Shown piece after piece: positions 9,028 to 18,907 of a DNA stretch of 64,000 bases (positions are counted from its first letter, which is position 1; every line of letters starts with the position of its first letter). Source of the stretch: Nostoc sp. CHAB 5844. Lineage in GTDB: Bacteria > Cyanobacteriota > Cyanobacteriia > Cyanobacteriales > Nostocaceae. The stretch is taken from assembly GCF_020829595.1 (NCBI RefSeq), contig NZ_JAIVFW010000020.1, positions 42,442 to 106,441 on the forward strand, in the 5' to 3' direction. Position numbers and translations under genes: made by a program. Under the pieces are notes generated by a model that worked only from the letters and a program-made list of their open reading frames with translations, did not search any database and was not told where the DNA came from.

Positions 9028-10386
9028 TTAAACTTTTTTATAAAAATTTTTAATTTCTAATTGTGGTAGTAAAAATATAAAACCACTCAAAAACCAATAA
9101 TAAACAACAGCAAGCGGATGAAAAACAACTTGACCGGGTATGTACTGTAAATGAATTAAGAAAGTAACTAATGCCATATCTTTTAAAAAAGGACTTTGGA
9201 GCCTTTTATATACAAACCAAAGTGCCATCAATAAACTAATACGCATTCCATACCAAAATATAGCACCAACTAGCCCAATTTCAATAGTGATTCGATGCAT
9301 TTCTGCCTCACCAACTGGAGGAGTTAAACCAGCAGGTAAGGATAATAGTCTTTTTATAGGCTGAGATCCTGACTGAGTTGCACCAGTACCATACCCATCA
9401 ACAATAGATTTGCCAGGCACAGAATGAATAGATAAAGCGTAGCCTATTCGAGCAGAAAATTCGTTTGATGAGCCACCACGATTTGCTAAGGCATCAATTG
9501 CGGGAGCAAAATAACGAGATAAAAGAAATATTACAATCACAGCAGGAATAGCAATTTTTTTAAAAAATTTCAAAATTGTTGAAAAATTGTCTATACTTTT
9601 GGCACAGAGATAACCAAATAAAATTAATACAGAATTTGCCATCACTCCGCGAGAACCAGTCAGAAAAAAATTAGCTATTATCAAAAATAGTTCTAAAAAT
9701 GTAATGATTTTCCAAAAAAAGAGTTGTTTTTTTTGAGTTGTTATAAAAGGTAGCAAAAAGCCAAAACATATTATTAAATAGGCTGTATAAATATTGGGAA
9801 AAGCAAATACACTAGATATCCGAATTTTACCCTCCCCAAAGCCAAGTACTTCCGATGCTTCCTCTCCTCCAGGAGCAATGTTAAGAAAACTAGAGGGTGG
9901 ACTATAAAATTGAAATATTCCCAGAATACAAACTGGAAGTGAAAATAGAAGGTAACTGCGTAAAAACTTAAAAAAATCTTCTTCAGAATCAAAAATATAG
10001 GGAAGTATCCACATTAAAGGAACATATAACAGATATCGACTCAGACCAAATATGCCAATAATAGGTGATCCTAAATCAGGATTAAAAGATTGATAAAAAA
10101 TCCATATGGAAGCTAGAAACAAGAATGTATGAGCAAGAAATGCATATTTATTTCTAAATGAAGGTTTTTTGTAATAAGAAAGAAAAAACTTTACATAAGC
10201 AAGAATCAAAAAAACATCTTTAAAAAGATAAATTAAGTTACTAGCTTGAGGTAAAACCCACTTGCGTAAAGCCCCATCAATAATGATTAAAAATAGTGTG
10301 GTTTTCACTAATTGCTGCCAGTTGAGGCTAGTAAAGATAATACATATAACTATTAGAAAGGGTAGAGCAAGAAGTATTTTATTCAC
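9028..10386 (-). CDS. O-antigen polymerase/ligase-like membrane protein (Wzy-like)
   Basis: A 452-residue protein made of about ten to twelve hydrophobic segments with one long polar loop near residues 300-360. The motif LTGSRGVMANSVLILFG near residue 240 is typical of the Wzy_C/O-antigen ligase superfamily. Members join lipid-linked repeat units on the outer face of the inner membrane. Its start overlaps the end of the upstream GT4 gene by 4 bp, indicating translational coupling. It is the only polymerase candidate in the cluster. A ligase role cannot be excluded from sequence. Confidence 0.82.
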   Translation of the reverse strand: MNKILLALPFLIVICIIFTSLNWQQLVKTTLFLIIIDGALRKWVLPQASNLIYLFKDVFLILAYVKFFLSYYKKPSFRNKYAFLAHTFLFLASIWIFYQSFNPDLGSPIIGIFGLSRYLLYVPLMWILPYIFDSEEDFFKFLRSYLLFSLPVCILGIFQFYSPPSSFLNIAPGGEEASEVLGFGEGKIRISSVFAFPNIYTAYLIICFGFLLPFITTQKKQLFFWKIITFLELFLIIANFFLTGSRGVMANSVLILFGYLCAKSIDNFSTILKFFKKIAIPAVIVIFLLSRYFAPAIDALANRGGSSNEFSARIGYALSIHSVPGKSIVDGYGTGATQSGSQPIKRLLSLPAGLTPPVGEAEMHRITIEIGLVGAIFWYGMRISLLMALWFVYKRLQSPFLKDMALVTFLIHLQYIPGQVVFHPLAVVYYWFLSGFIFLLPQLEIKNFYKKV

Positions 10387-11393
10387 TGCACTATTGCTTC
10401 TATAGCTTGAAGATATGCTTTTGCGACTGAGCCTTTACTATGTTTTGCTAAGTGAATTTCACGATTGGTTTTGTCTATATTAATTTTTTCAGAATGAGTT
10501 AATAAATCTGCTAATACTTTTGTCAAATCTTTTAAACTTCCATTTGAAAATGTAAAACCACATGATCCAATAGCATCTTTCAAACCTCCTTCTTTTGAAC
10601 CAACAACTACACATCCACAGGCAATTCCTTCTAAAGCCACAATCCCAAAGGGTTCTTGCCATTTGGAGGGTACAACCAAGATTTTATGAGCATTCAGCAA
10701 TCTAGCCAGAGTTTCTCCCCGCTGAGTTCCCATAAATTGAACCTGATCTGTAATCCCAAGATTTTGTACTTGTTGCTTAAGTTTTGCTTCTTCTGGGCCT
10801 TGACCAATAATTGTTAAATTGGGTTTTAACCCTTGCTTTTTAAGTAATGCTAGTGAGTCGAGCAGCAAATCAGTTCCCTTATCGGAAACTAAACGACCAA
10901 GAAAAACTAGATCTTGATTGCGAGGAATTCCTGGCATTTCATAAAATATATCATCCTCGTAAGAGTTAGGAATAATCTTCGTCAAGGCTGGAAGCTGATC
11001 TGCGATCGCTTGACTGGGTGCAATGTTGGTAGCAAAACGTGTTATCTCATGCTTCAGTGCCGTTTTCCAAGTTAGTTTAGTCCCTGGATACCGATACCAT
11101 GTTTGATGGGTAACTACTAAAGGTTTTCTCAGTAGTAAAACAGGCCAAATTGCTTTTAGGCTTATGCAACCGTGGAAGCAGATGTCACACCACAGAGTTA
11201 AGTTTAAAAATTGATTGATTGTAGGACAGCGAATTACTTCAAACAGGAAATCATCAGCTTGGTCTGTAGGTGTATGTGTAACTAGCTTGACACAATGACC
11301 GTGTAAGCTAAACTCATGGGCTAAAGCAGATATAATCGCTTCTAAACCACCTATACTGGGATAAAATACAGATGAATATATGAGAATTTTCAT
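10383..11393 (-). CDS. Family 4 glycosyltransferase
   Basis: A GT-B enzyme beginning MKILIYSSVFYPSIGGLEAI. The ATG at 11393 is used because the 15 residues before it (from 11438) would overlap the upstream FkbM gene and do not resemble the family. The C-terminal domain starts LVFLGRLVSDKGTDLLLDSL and has the E-x7-E element QEPFGIVALEGIACGCVVVG. It overlaps the downstream polymerase gene by 4 bp. It is a cytoplasmic sugar transferase with unknown donor. Confidence 0.87.
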   Translation of the reverse strand: MKILIYSSVFYPSIGGLEAIISALAHEFSLHGHCVKLVTHTPTDQADDFLFEVIRCPTINQFLNLTLWCDICFHGCISLKAIWPVLLLRKPLVVTHQTWYRYPGTKLTWKTALKHEITRFATNIAPSQAIADQLPALTKIIPNSYEDDIFYEMPGIPRNQDLVFLGRLVSDKGTDLLLDSLALLKKQGLKPNLTIIGQGPEEAKLKQQVQNLGITDQVQFMGTQRGETLARLLNAHKILVVPSKWQEPFGIVALEGIACGCVVVGSKEGGLKDAIGSCGFTFSNGSLKDLTKVLADLLTHSEKINIDKTNREIHLAKHSKGSVAKAYLQAIEAIVQ

Positions 11394-11410
11394 AAAATAC
11401 TGCTGCTTAT

Positions 11411-12340
11411 CTAGAATTTCCCACTCAGAGACATCCAACCACTCTTTTGTAAACGGGTTTTTACTCGGTTTTCATCAAGAGTGGCAAGAAAACTAGGTGG
11501 TTCCCAGGGATGAATATAATCTTGGTTAGGAGAAAGTATGATTGGTTTCCAGAAGCCTTTACAAATTCTGAAAACTTTATAACCATGAGTTTCTAAAAAA
11601 TTAGATACGGAACTAGGATAGCCTTTATGCTCTTCAAAAACTATATCTCTAATTCGACCATGAATAATTAATTTTGTTGCACCTTCTAGAACTGCTAATT
11701 CATGACCTTCAACATCAAGTTTCATAACTCCGATATCATCGTCTATCACTTTATCTAACCGTTGCAGAGCCACGCTATGTGTTTGTTTGGTAGTTATAGA
11801 TAGATTGGTTTCGTTTATTATAGATTCTTCTGCGAGTCTTCCTGCTTCCCTATTTTCGGATACATATAAAAATCCATTTCCTGCGTGATCAGACAAAGCT
11901 AATTGCTCTGTCTTGATATGGTTCCATCCTAAATCCAAATTCCATCTATTAATATTATTGATTAATTCATTGTAAACTTCTGGATTTGGTTCAAAACTGT
12001 AAACTTTGCCAGATTTGCCGATTCTAGCTGCCATTAAGCCTGTCATGTAACCAATATTTGCACCGACATCAACTGCGGTTTCGGCAGAATCTAATAACCT
12101 CCATAATATTTCAGTAACAATCAAGTCATAAACCCCAGTACGACTTACAGCAAGATTTACGGGATCATAAATTTCTGTAAAAATATTGATATTGATTCCC
12201 CAAGGAAGTTGAACCAAGTTATATTTTTTTTGTTTAACTTGGTTTACATGGATAAGTCGAGAAAATAGTTGCAGTGGTCGAAAAAAATATTCAGGTCGAT
12301 TAAAATAATGAATTAAATTCCTAAAAGTATCCACAATCAA
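11411..12340 (-). CDS. FkbM-family SAM-dependent methyltransferase
   Basis: A 309-residue protein with SAM motif I AVDVGANIGYMTGLMAARIG near residues 88-107, acidic motif VYSFEPNPEVYNEL, and the FkbM signature IGVMKLDVEGHELAVLEGA near residues 203-221. FkbM enzymes O-methylate hydroxyls, often of sugars in exopolysaccharides. The start is uncertain: the frame opens with TTG at 12340, followed two codons later by GTG at 12334, and no clear ribosome site precedes either. It lies 17 bp upstream of the GT4 gene starting at 11393. Confidence 0.85.
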   Translation of the reverse strand: MIVDTFRNLIHYFNRPEYFFRPLQLFSRLIHVNQVKQKKYNLVQLPWGININIFTEIYDPVNLAVSRTGVYDLIVTEILWRLLDSAETAVDVGANIGYMTGLMAARIGKSGKVYSFEPNPEVYNELINNINRWNLDLGWNHIKTEQLALSDHAGNGFLYVSENREAGRLAEESIINETNLSITTKQTHSVALQRLDKVIDDDIGVMKLDVEGHELAVLEGATKLIIHGRIRDIVFEEHKGYPSSVSNFLETHGYKVFRICKGFWKPIILSPNQDYIHPWEPPSFLATLDENRVKTRLQKSGWMSLSGKF

Positions 12341-12374
12341 AATTATGTTATTTACTTAACTACATAAATCAATT

Positions 12375-12436
12375 AACTACAAGTGTTTTGTAGTTGGGAT
12401 GAATCAGTCACAGACATAAGATATGTTGCTTATGTC
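12375..12436 (-). other. Two tandem hairpins in the gap between two cluster genes
   Basis: Two perfect 8-bp inverted repeats sit side by side: 12375-12382 with 12388-12395 (5-nt loop) and 12413-12420 with 12429-12436 (8-nt loop). Neither is followed by a T-run on the minus strand, so they look more like mRNA processing or stability elements than terminators. Confidence 0.5.
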
Positions 12437-12454
12437 GTACATTAACAAGAGTTT

Positions 12455-13537
12455 TTAAAACCATTTCACAAAGCATTTCGCTTGGGTAACTAAATTATGC
12501 TCTTGATACCATTTATAGGCATTTTTAGCGATAATTGTTCCCATAGATAAGCTCAATCGATCATTTTGGTTATCTACTATCCAATAGTGTTTGTTTTCTT
12601 CCAATCCATCTTGCTCTTTTCCCCAAGCGTAATAGCTAGTGCCAACTGGGATAACGCCATGAGCACAGTAGGCAGCAAAGATAGTTGATCGAGTTAGGAA
12701 GTCAAGAGGATAGTAAAAAAAACCTACCCACGAATTTTGAAGGATTTCACTAACTTTCTCAGCTGGTTGTTGTCCCAATTCAACTACAGTGAGATCGTTA
12801 ATTTTAGGTATTGACTGGTTTATCGGTGGGCCGATATCAATAATTTCTTGGATATTTAGTTCTCGACAAACACGTTTCAGAGCAGATATCGATTGTTGAT
12901 AAACGTTGAACCGATTGCCAGCGCCACCAAAAACTACTAACCTTTGTTTTCGTTCAGCTAGTGGTAGGATTGTTTCTGGCTCACCAACATTTGAAAAAAC
13001 GGGTAAAATTGGAATGTGCTGGTTTTTACCAGGACAAAGTTCTTTAAGTATTTTGCCATATTCAGGCTTATTAGTGATTACGCGATCGCTAATACTAACA
13101 AGACGAGCAATAAGATACTTTTGTAGTGGTTCTGTCCAGAATGCACTACTCCAAATTGAGTAACCAGCAGCGTAAAGTTCATGGAACATGGTTACTAAAA
13201 TAGCTTTACTTTCCCTTGTTTGCCACTGCCGCAAACCATCCACCAACCAAAAAGGACAACCTCGTGTAGCATAGCCATAGCCTACATAGTGTATGACTAT
13301 ACTAATAGATGAGTCCGCAATTTCTTCTAAAGCAGAGATTAAGGCTTTTGGAGAACGATTGCCAACTTTTCGAATTGGAAAATATTCAACTTCTGTGGCT
13401 CCATTCCAATTAGGATCGCCCACAATAAAGCTGGTTATAATCCCAAAGTCTTGGTGTAATTGTCTAGCTAGTGCTATTGCATAATCACCTACTCCGCTAG
13501 TAGCTGGGTGCATTTGTGGAACAATTTGGATAATCAT
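12455..13537 (-). CDS. Glycosyltransferase, GT-B fold (GT4-like, divergent)
   Basis: A 360-residue protein starting MIIQIVPQMHPATSGVGDYA, which resembles the acceptor-binding loop of GT4 enzymes. The second domain begins RLVVFGGAGNRFNVYQQSI near residue 206. The usual E-x7-E motif is not obvious: the matching region reads STIFAAYCAHGVIPVGTSYY. It is therefore a divergent member, possibly with an altered nucleotide-sugar site. It sits in line with the other cluster genes, 23 bp after a GT4 gene. The fold assignment is fairly good, the activity less sure. Confidence 0.7.
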   Translation of the reverse strand: MIIQIVPQMHPATSGVGDYAIALARQLHQDFGIITSFIVGDPNWNGATEVEYFPIRKVGNRSPKALISALEEIADSSISIVIHYVGYGYATRGCPFWLVDGLRQWQTRESKAILVTMFHELYAAGYSIWSSAFWTEPLQKYLIARLVSISDRVITNKPEYGKILKELCPGKNQHIPILPVFSNVGEPETILPLAERKQRLVVFGGAGNRFNVYQQSISALKRVCRELNIQEIIDIGPPINQSIPKINDLTVVELGQQPAEKVSEILQNSWVGFFYYPLDFLTRSTIFAAYCAHGVIPVGTSYYAWGKEQDGLEENKHYWIVDNQNDRLSLSMGTIIAKNAYKWYQEHNLVTQAKCFVKWF

Positions 13538-13560
13538 CTGACGAGATTTATTGTTGTTAG

Positions 13561-14766
13561 TTATCCTTGTAACAAAATGTGCGTGAATAAAGCTTGCAAT
13601 TGTTCCCGATAAAGTTTGGGAGTAAATTGTTGGACGAATTCACCTGCTATTTTACCCAGACTTGTACAATATTCTCGATTGTCTCGTAATATTAAAAGCC
13701 TTTCAGCGATCGCTTCGGCATTCATAACTGGCACTCGCCAGTTCTCATCGGGAACTGGAACACCACAGTTTTCGCTAACAATTACAGGCAAGCCACAAGC
13801 CATTGCTTCTATTGCAACCCAACCAAAAGTATCAACTAATGATGGTAAAACTAGGACATCTGACTGCCAGTAATATTCACGTAATTGAGCTTTGGTCATT
13901 GCTTGTACATAATTAAACTTGCCTTCTGCTTTGTCCAAAAAATCTTTGATTTCTGAGGTTTTGGAACCGATAAAAGTCAATTCCACACCCGAACCACATA
14001 ACTCAGTTGCCTGTAGTAAGTATGGGACTCCCTTACGTAAAGAAAGTCCACCTACAAATAATACTTGTAATACATCAACGTTTTTAGGAATTGGTACTGG
14101 TGGAGGGTAAAAGATACTTGTATCTGCCCATAGTGTAATTGCAGTCAATTGTTCAGCAGGAAAACCAGCCTCTAAAAAACTCCGCTTCTGAACTTCTGAA
14201 ATTACCAGCAAAGAATCTGCTAGTTCATATTCCTGAAGTTTTTGCTTTCGCCAAGTTGGGGTATCTATAGTTTGAGGAACTGGGATCATCAAATTTGATG
14301 CAGCTTGGGCTAGAATTTTGTCTAAAAAATTTGGATGTACTTGATGGCAATCCAAAAGAGTTTTTATACCCCGCTCCTTAGCGACTTCTAAAGATTGTAA
14401 AGCACAAGTTTCTCCTCCTACAAACAAACAACTATCAACTTTTTTAAGTTGTTGAGCAGCCCAAAAGTCGAATGCATTGTTTGTGTCTTCCCAAACTTTA
14501 GGAAGAACAGTACCTTGAGAAAACTGTTTCATCAATTGCAGTAAAAAAGGCCAAGGATATTCGGTTACTCGTTTAGTATCAAGTTCTGGTCGCCGTCGAT
14601 TAACCAAACGATCATGCCCAAATATTTTGGTAAATAAAGCGCCCCACTTACCGGGTGCATCAATTAAAGAGCAAAAAAATTGATCTAGACATCCTAATTC
14701 CTGAGCGGCTAGGGCAATTTGATACATTTGGTGAACACCACTATAAGCAATACTAATCCCAGCCAA
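13561..14766 (-). CDS. Family 4 glycosyltransferase
   Basis: A 401-residue GT-B protein. The C-terminal domain starts VLQVLFVGGLSLRKGVPYLL near residue 232, followed by the E-x7-E motif DTFGWVAIEAMACGLPVIVS near residues 317-336. The frame begins at a TTG codon (14766). A GAGGG ribosome site about 9 bases before it and the 12-bp distance to the upstream methyltransferase stop support that start. The N-terminus ISIAYSGVHQMYQIALAAQE fits the family. Cytoplasmic sugar transferase, donor unknown. Confidence 0.85.
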   Translation of the reverse strand: MAGISIAYSGVHQMYQIALAAQELGCLDQFFCSLIDAPGKWGALFTKIFGHDRLVNRRRPELDTKRVTEYPWPFLLQLMKQFSQGTVLPKVWEDTNNAFDFWAAQQLKKVDSCLFVGGETCALQSLEVAKERGIKTLLDCHQVHPNFLDKILAQAASNLMIPVPQTIDTPTWRKQKLQEYELADSLLVISEVQKRSFLEAGFPAEQLTAITLWADTSIFYPPPVPIPKNVDVLQVLFVGGLSLRKGVPYLLQATELCGSGVELTFIGSKTSEIKDFLDKAEGKFNYVQAMTKAQLREYYWQSDVLVLPSLVDTFGWVAIEAMACGLPVIVSENCGVPVPDENWRVPVMNAEAIAERLLILRDNREYCTSLGKIAGEFVQQFTPKLYREQLQALFTHILLQG

Positions 14767-14778
14767 AATTATTACCCT

Positions 14779-15498
14779 CTAAATTCTCCAAACAATATTT
14801 CCCTGCTGGTCTAATGACTTACAGGACTCGTGGTTGTATTGATAATTATCAATTTTTTGACACATTAACCAAGTTGATGGCCAGAAAGGAAGAAGTAATT
14901 TAGCTAGAGAGTTTGGTAAATAGGGACTACCTAAATAAAGTGTTTTAAAACCTGCCATTTCGCATGTATAACGCAAGGTAGTAGCAGTAAAAAAGTTGAT
15001 ATGATCCCCAAACAATGCGCCATGAAAACCCCTTTGCCAACCATATCGACGAGCTAATTTATCAGAAATGCCTGTCAAAGGGTTCACAATTGGACAATGG
15101 ACAATTAGTAAGCCTTCAGGTTTAAGATACTTTCTTATTTCTAATAAAACTGTGTGTGGAGAAAAAACATGTTCTAAAAAATGGCTCAACATTACTGCAT
15201 CGAATTGCCTCCCGGCTAATTCCATAGGTAAAGGCTCTGTAAATGACCATTTGTGAACTGTTAATCCTTTCTCACGACATTTTTGTAGTTCTGTCTCACT
15301 CAGTTCTAATCCAACAGAGTTAGGTGCAAAAAAGGGTAGATATTTACCTTGTCCACAACCAACATCAAGCAAAGATAGATTTTTGGCAGGTTGCGGCAAC
15401 TTAGTTAAAATTTTTCTGAAAGAGCCAGAAGGAATCGGAATATCTGTTTGAATGTTTGTAAGTAAGTCAATACTATTTGCAGCTGTATGTTGTACCAT
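14779..15498 (-). CDS. Class I SAM-dependent methyltransferase
   Basis: A 239-residue protein with motif I LSLLDVGCGQGKYLPFFAP near residues 42-60 and the segment FDAVMLSHFLEHVFSPHTVL typical of the Methyltransf_11/UbiE-like group, followed by the post-motif LKPEGLLIVHCPIV. A GGAGAG ribosome site precedes the ATG at 15498. It is the first gene of a closely packed group (14779 to 12455), after a 185-bp gap that could hold a promoter. It probably methylates the polysaccharide or its lipid carrier; the target is unknown. Confidence 0.82.
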   Translation of the reverse strand: MVQHTAANSIDLLTNIQTDIPIPSGSFRKILTKLPQPAKNLSLLDVGCGQGKYLPFFAPNSVGLELSETELQKCREKGLTVHKWSFTEPLPMELAGRQFDAVMLSHFLEHVFSPHTVLLEIRKYLKPEGLLIVHCPIVNPLTGISDKLARRYGWQRGFHGALFGDHINFFTATTLRYTCEMAGFKTLYLGSPYLPNSLAKLLLPFWPSTWLMCQKIDNYQYNHESCKSLDQQGNIVWRI

Positions 15499-15683
15499 TG
15501 TTCTCTCCTAAATATATTTTAATTGTCTATTTTATTAAGTAAAAAATTAATCACTATCAGAATCTGATTGAAGTTTCAAAATTTCTTAAAAACGCTACGA
15601 CGTTTATTCTAACTATGTTTTAAAAGTCATTTCAAATGCCTAATATTATAATTAACTTGATGATATAACAGTAGAACTTATAT

Positions 15684-16529
15684 CTACTCTATTAAATTCA
15701 TAGCCCTTCTGTATAGACGACTTTGTTTATGGATACACAAGAGGTTTTCACTCTTTATATCTGATTTATCATTAACAAGAAAAAATTTAAAATCTTGTGA
15801 TGAGTATGATTTATATCCTAGTTCTGATATATATGCTAGTAAGTCATCCAGTGAGTAGCCAAAAGCTGTCGGCCAGTCTTCTGAATATGCAACTTCTAAA
15901 ATTATTACAGGGTGATAGGCTTGAATTAAGTTTTTACATCCTCGTATAACAGCAAGTTCATAGCCTTCAACATCAAGTTTAATCAAATCAATCGGTTTTG
16001 AGTTTTGTAGGGAATTCCAATAATCATCTAGAGAAGTTGCTGGACATTCAATTTTGATGGCATCAGAACACGAGGATAACAATGGTGATACAGATGATGT
16101 TACTGTTGCCCCTGGAATTTGAAAAAATAATAATTTTCCAGAATGTTCTGCTAGCAACTTTTGATTTAGATTAATATTTGAAAATTGACCAGCAGAAATA
16201 TCTAAACGTAGACGTTCCACAAGTTCTGACTGAGGTTCAAATGTGTGAACCTGTCCCTCATTGCCAACACATACTGAGGCAATCATAGACATCAGTCCAG
16301 CATGACCACCACCATCAATAAAAACTTCACCAGGCTGCAATAAACTGGCAATCCATCTAGTTGGAGAAGTTGGAGCAGGACAAAAACGTGACTGATAGAG
16401 TGCTGCACCTATTATAATCCGCTGACGTAGCAAAAAAGGATAAATTGTTTTTGCCCAGTAACTATGATTATATTTTTTATATAGTAAATCTATGAGAGCA
16501 TGATCAAGGGTTACAAGTTTCTTCAGCAT
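15684..16529 (-). CDS. FkbM-family SAM-dependent methyltransferase
   Basis: A 281-residue protein with SAM motif I VFIDGGGHAGLMSMIASVC near residue 70, the acidic motif VHTFEPQSELVERLR, and the FkbM block IDLIKLDVEGYELAVIRGC near residue 179. The usual DVGAN of motif I is DGGGH here, a small departure. It is the second FkbM enzyme of the cluster and is clearly different from the one ending at 11411, so the two probably methylate different hydroxyls. It lies 50 bp after a GT4 gene. Confidence 0.83.
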   Translation of the reverse strand: MLKKLVTLDHALIDLLYKKYNHSYWAKTIYPFLLRQRIIIGAALYQSRFCPAPTSPTRWIASLLQPGEVFIDGGGHAGLMSMIASVCVGNEGQVHTFEPQSELVERLRLDISAGQFSNINLNQKLLAEHSGKLLFFQIPGATVTSSVSPLLSSCSDAIKIECPATSLDDYWNSLQNSKPIDLIKLDVEGYELAVIRGCKNLIQAYHPVIILEVAYSEDWPTAFGYSLDDLLAYISELGYKSYSSQDFKFFLVNDKSDIKSENLLCIHKQSRLYRRAMNLIE

Positions 16530-16579
16530 GATTGATTCGCTTTAGTAAAAATTTTACTTTGTTGGACAGATTATTAAAT

Positions 16580-17776
16580 TTAATTTTTGAGATTTAAAAG
16601 TACCTTTTCCAAGGCTCCTGCCACACTATTTGCACAGACTGCAAAATCCATTTTTTCGCTCAATTTACGAGATGCTTGCCGCATTTTCTGCACTTGTTCT
16701 GGTTGTTCAACCAAAGACAAAATACACTTAGCTAGTGCTTCTACGTTGTGGAAAGGATAAATCAAACCGTTGACTTCTGGGTGTACCATATCTCTCCATC
16801 CGAGAACTTGGTTAGAAGAAATTACAGCTAAACTAGCAGAAATTCCTTCATTAATTGCACACCCCCAAGTTTCTGAAGATGGATGAATTAAAACATCTCC
16901 TGTTCCTAAGTAATTTGGATATTTAGATTGGGGAATTAAACCTAAAAAATGAATTCTTCGCCCCTTGGCATGAGCTTGAGCGTAGGCTTCTAATTCTGGA
17001 CGTAACACACCATCTCCTAGCACCAATAAAGCTGCATTGTGGTGTTGAGAAATTTGGCAAAACGCCTGTATGACATCCATTGGATAGCGATCTGGGCGAT
17101 GTTTGGAGGCCATGATGAAAACGATTGTATCCTCATCTAGCCCTAATTCAGTGCGTATTTGTTTCCTAAATGCTAAACGTTCTGGTGTTTGGACATTAAA
17201 CCAGTCATTATCGACATTGTAGGGTACGTAGAAAAGACGTTCTTCTGGGACGTGATGATTTAAGTAAAACTCCTGATTATAGGAGCCGATGTATAAAGCT
17301 GCTGCTATTTGCTGGAGAAAAACAGATAGCCCTAAATCACGAATCTTGGTTTTCCATTTTGCTCTGGGGAAAAAGTCTTCACTTTCTCCTCGCAGAAATA
17401 AAGGAGTTCCTGTTGCTTGGCAAGCTAAGAGTGCTAACCAACAAGTAGCATAGCCATAACCATGTACCCAAAGTGCATCAAATTTTTCTTGGGCGATCGC
17501 TTTGTATACTCCTAAATTCAAAAGTGACCAAAAACTGCCACCGTCATCAGTAATAGGAGAATGATTATTTAAGAATACATAATCATATCCCTCTAAAACT
17601 GGAATATCCCATTGCAGCGTCATTTTGAGTTGGGGATTATAAAAGGCTTTTACTCCTCGTTGAGACATATACATCACTTTCAAACGAAAGCGACTGTCTT
17701 TAGCCAGAAACTGGAACAATGGTGCATGATACTGAACTGGGCTTTCCATTAAGATGCCGATATACGGAGTCTTCAT
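16580..17776 (-). CDS. Family 4 glycosyltransferase
   Basis: A 398-residue GT-B enzyme. The N-terminal domain starts MKTPYIGILMESPVQYHAPL and includes ALWVHGYGYATCWLALLAC. The nucleotide-sugar domain begins IVFIMASKHRPDRYPMDVI near residue 218 and carries SSETWGCAINEGISASLAVI near residue 307, with the second Glu of the E-x7-E pair kept. RGESEDFFPR in the middle matches the group often annotated as glycosyltransferase family 1 in cyanobacterial exopolysaccharide loci. Cytoplasmic; substrate unknown. Confidence 0.85.
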   Translation of the reverse strand: MKTPYIGILMESPVQYHAPLFQFLAKDSRFRLKVMYMSQRGVKAFYNPQLKMTLQWDIPVLEGYDYVFLNNHSPITDDGGSFWSLLNLGVYKAIAQEKFDALWVHGYGYATCWLALLACQATGTPLFLRGESEDFFPRAKWKTKIRDLGLSVFLQQIAAALYIGSYNQEFYLNHHVPEERLFYVPYNVDNDWFNVQTPERLAFRKQIRTELGLDEDTIVFIMASKHRPDRYPMDVIQAFCQISQHHNAALLVLGDGVLRPELEAYAQAHAKGRRIHFLGLIPQSKYPNYLGTGDVLIHPSSETWGCAINEGISASLAVISSNQVLGWRDMVHPEVNGLIYPFHNVEALAKCILSLVEQPEQVQKMRQASRKLSEKMDFAVCANSVAGALEKVLLNLKN

Positions 17777-17947
17777 GTTATATCTGCTTTTAAATAAACG
17801 TAAAATGTAGTCAATATTTTTTGTCGGTTACAGAATAGGCGCTAGAAAACTGGCTTTAGGATTTTAAATTAAAACAGTAAAGCTCTAATAAAAATCTGAA
17901 ATGAACACTCAACTAAAAATACAGATTCATAAATTTTATTTCTGGTT

Positions 17948-18907
17948 TTAATCAGCTTTTTGCTTTGCTTTGATCATCATTCGTACAACATCCTTCATTT
18001 TATATTGCGCTTGCCATCCTAATTTTTCTTTTGCTTTGGCTGGGTTGCTTCTGCCTATTGCAATATCAGTTGGTCGTAATAAACTAGTATCGCTAGTTGT
18101 ATGTTCACGCCAGTCTAACCCTACACAAGCAAAAGCTTGGGCGACAAAATCTTCTAATTTTGAAGTCTCACCGGTAGCAATCACATAATCATCTGGCTGT
18201 TCTTGCTGCAACATTAAGTACATTGCTTCAACATATTCTGGAGCCCAACCCCAGTCACGTTGAACAGAAATATCACCTAAATACAGATGCTCTTGAGTGT
18301 TTTGAGCAATGCGACAGGCGGCAGAAATAATTTTTTGCGTCACAAACCTTTCAGGTCTCAGAGGAGATTCATGGTTGTATAGTATACCTGAGCAAGCAAA
18401 TAAACCATACGCTTCGCGGTAATTAGCTACTTCCCAAAAAGCTGTAGCTTTGGCAACTGCATAAGGACTTCGAGGCCGAAATGGTGTAGTTTCATCTGCT
18501 GCTTGTTCACCAGTATTGCCAAAGCACTCACTAGAGCCAGCGTTGTAGATTTTGATGGGTGTTCCAATAAAACGAATCGCTTCTAATAAATTGAGTGTAC
18601 CTGTGGCGATGCTTTCTAATGTTTCTACTGGTTGATCAAAAGACAAACCTACAGAACTTTGTCCTGCCAAATTATACACTTCATCAGGTTGAATTTTTGT
18701 CAGTACCTGAAGAACACTGCGAAAATCGGTCAATGCTACAGATTCTAGTTTAATGCGATCGCGAATACCCAAGCTGACTAAATTTTGAAAAGAAGAAACT
18801 TGTGCATCGCGTGAAGTGCCACATACTACATATCCTTCGTTTAATAATAGCTGCGCTAGGTAAGCTCCATCTTGTCCAGATACACCGCAGATAAGTGCTT
18901 TTTTCAT
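17948..18907 (-). CDS. gmd: GDP-mannose 4,6-dehydratase
   Basis: A 319-residue extended-type short-chain dehydrogenase. The NAD(P)-binding motif GVSGQDGAYLAQLL is at residues 8-21, with the 'SGQDG' form typical of GDP-mannose dehydratases. The catalytic pair lies in SPYAVAKATAFW (Y-x3-K), and SSECFG precedes it. NHESPLRPERFVTQKI is the GDP-mannose-binding signature. It makes GDP-4-keto-6-deoxy-mannose, a precursor of fucose, rhamnose or perosamine-type sugars. No obvious dedicated reductase or epimerase lies beside it; the SDR ending at 34153 might serve. A MITE-like insertion lies directly upstream of its start. Confidence 0.92.
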   Translation of the reverse strand: MKKALICGVSGQDGAYLAQLLLNEGYVVCGTSRDAQVSSFQNLVSLGIRDRIKLESVALTDFRSVLQVLTKIQPDEVYNLAGQSSVGLSFDQPVETLESIATGTLNLLEAIRFIGTPIKIYNAGSSECFGNTGEQAADETTPFRPRSPYAVAKATAFWEVANYREAYGLFACSGILYNHESPLRPERFVTQKIISAACRIAQNTQEHLYLGDISVQRDWGWAPEYVEAMYLMLQQEQPDDYVIATGETSKLEDFVAQAFACVGLDWREHTTSDTSLLRPTDIAIGRSNPAKAKEKLGWQAQYKMKDVVRMMIKAKQKAD

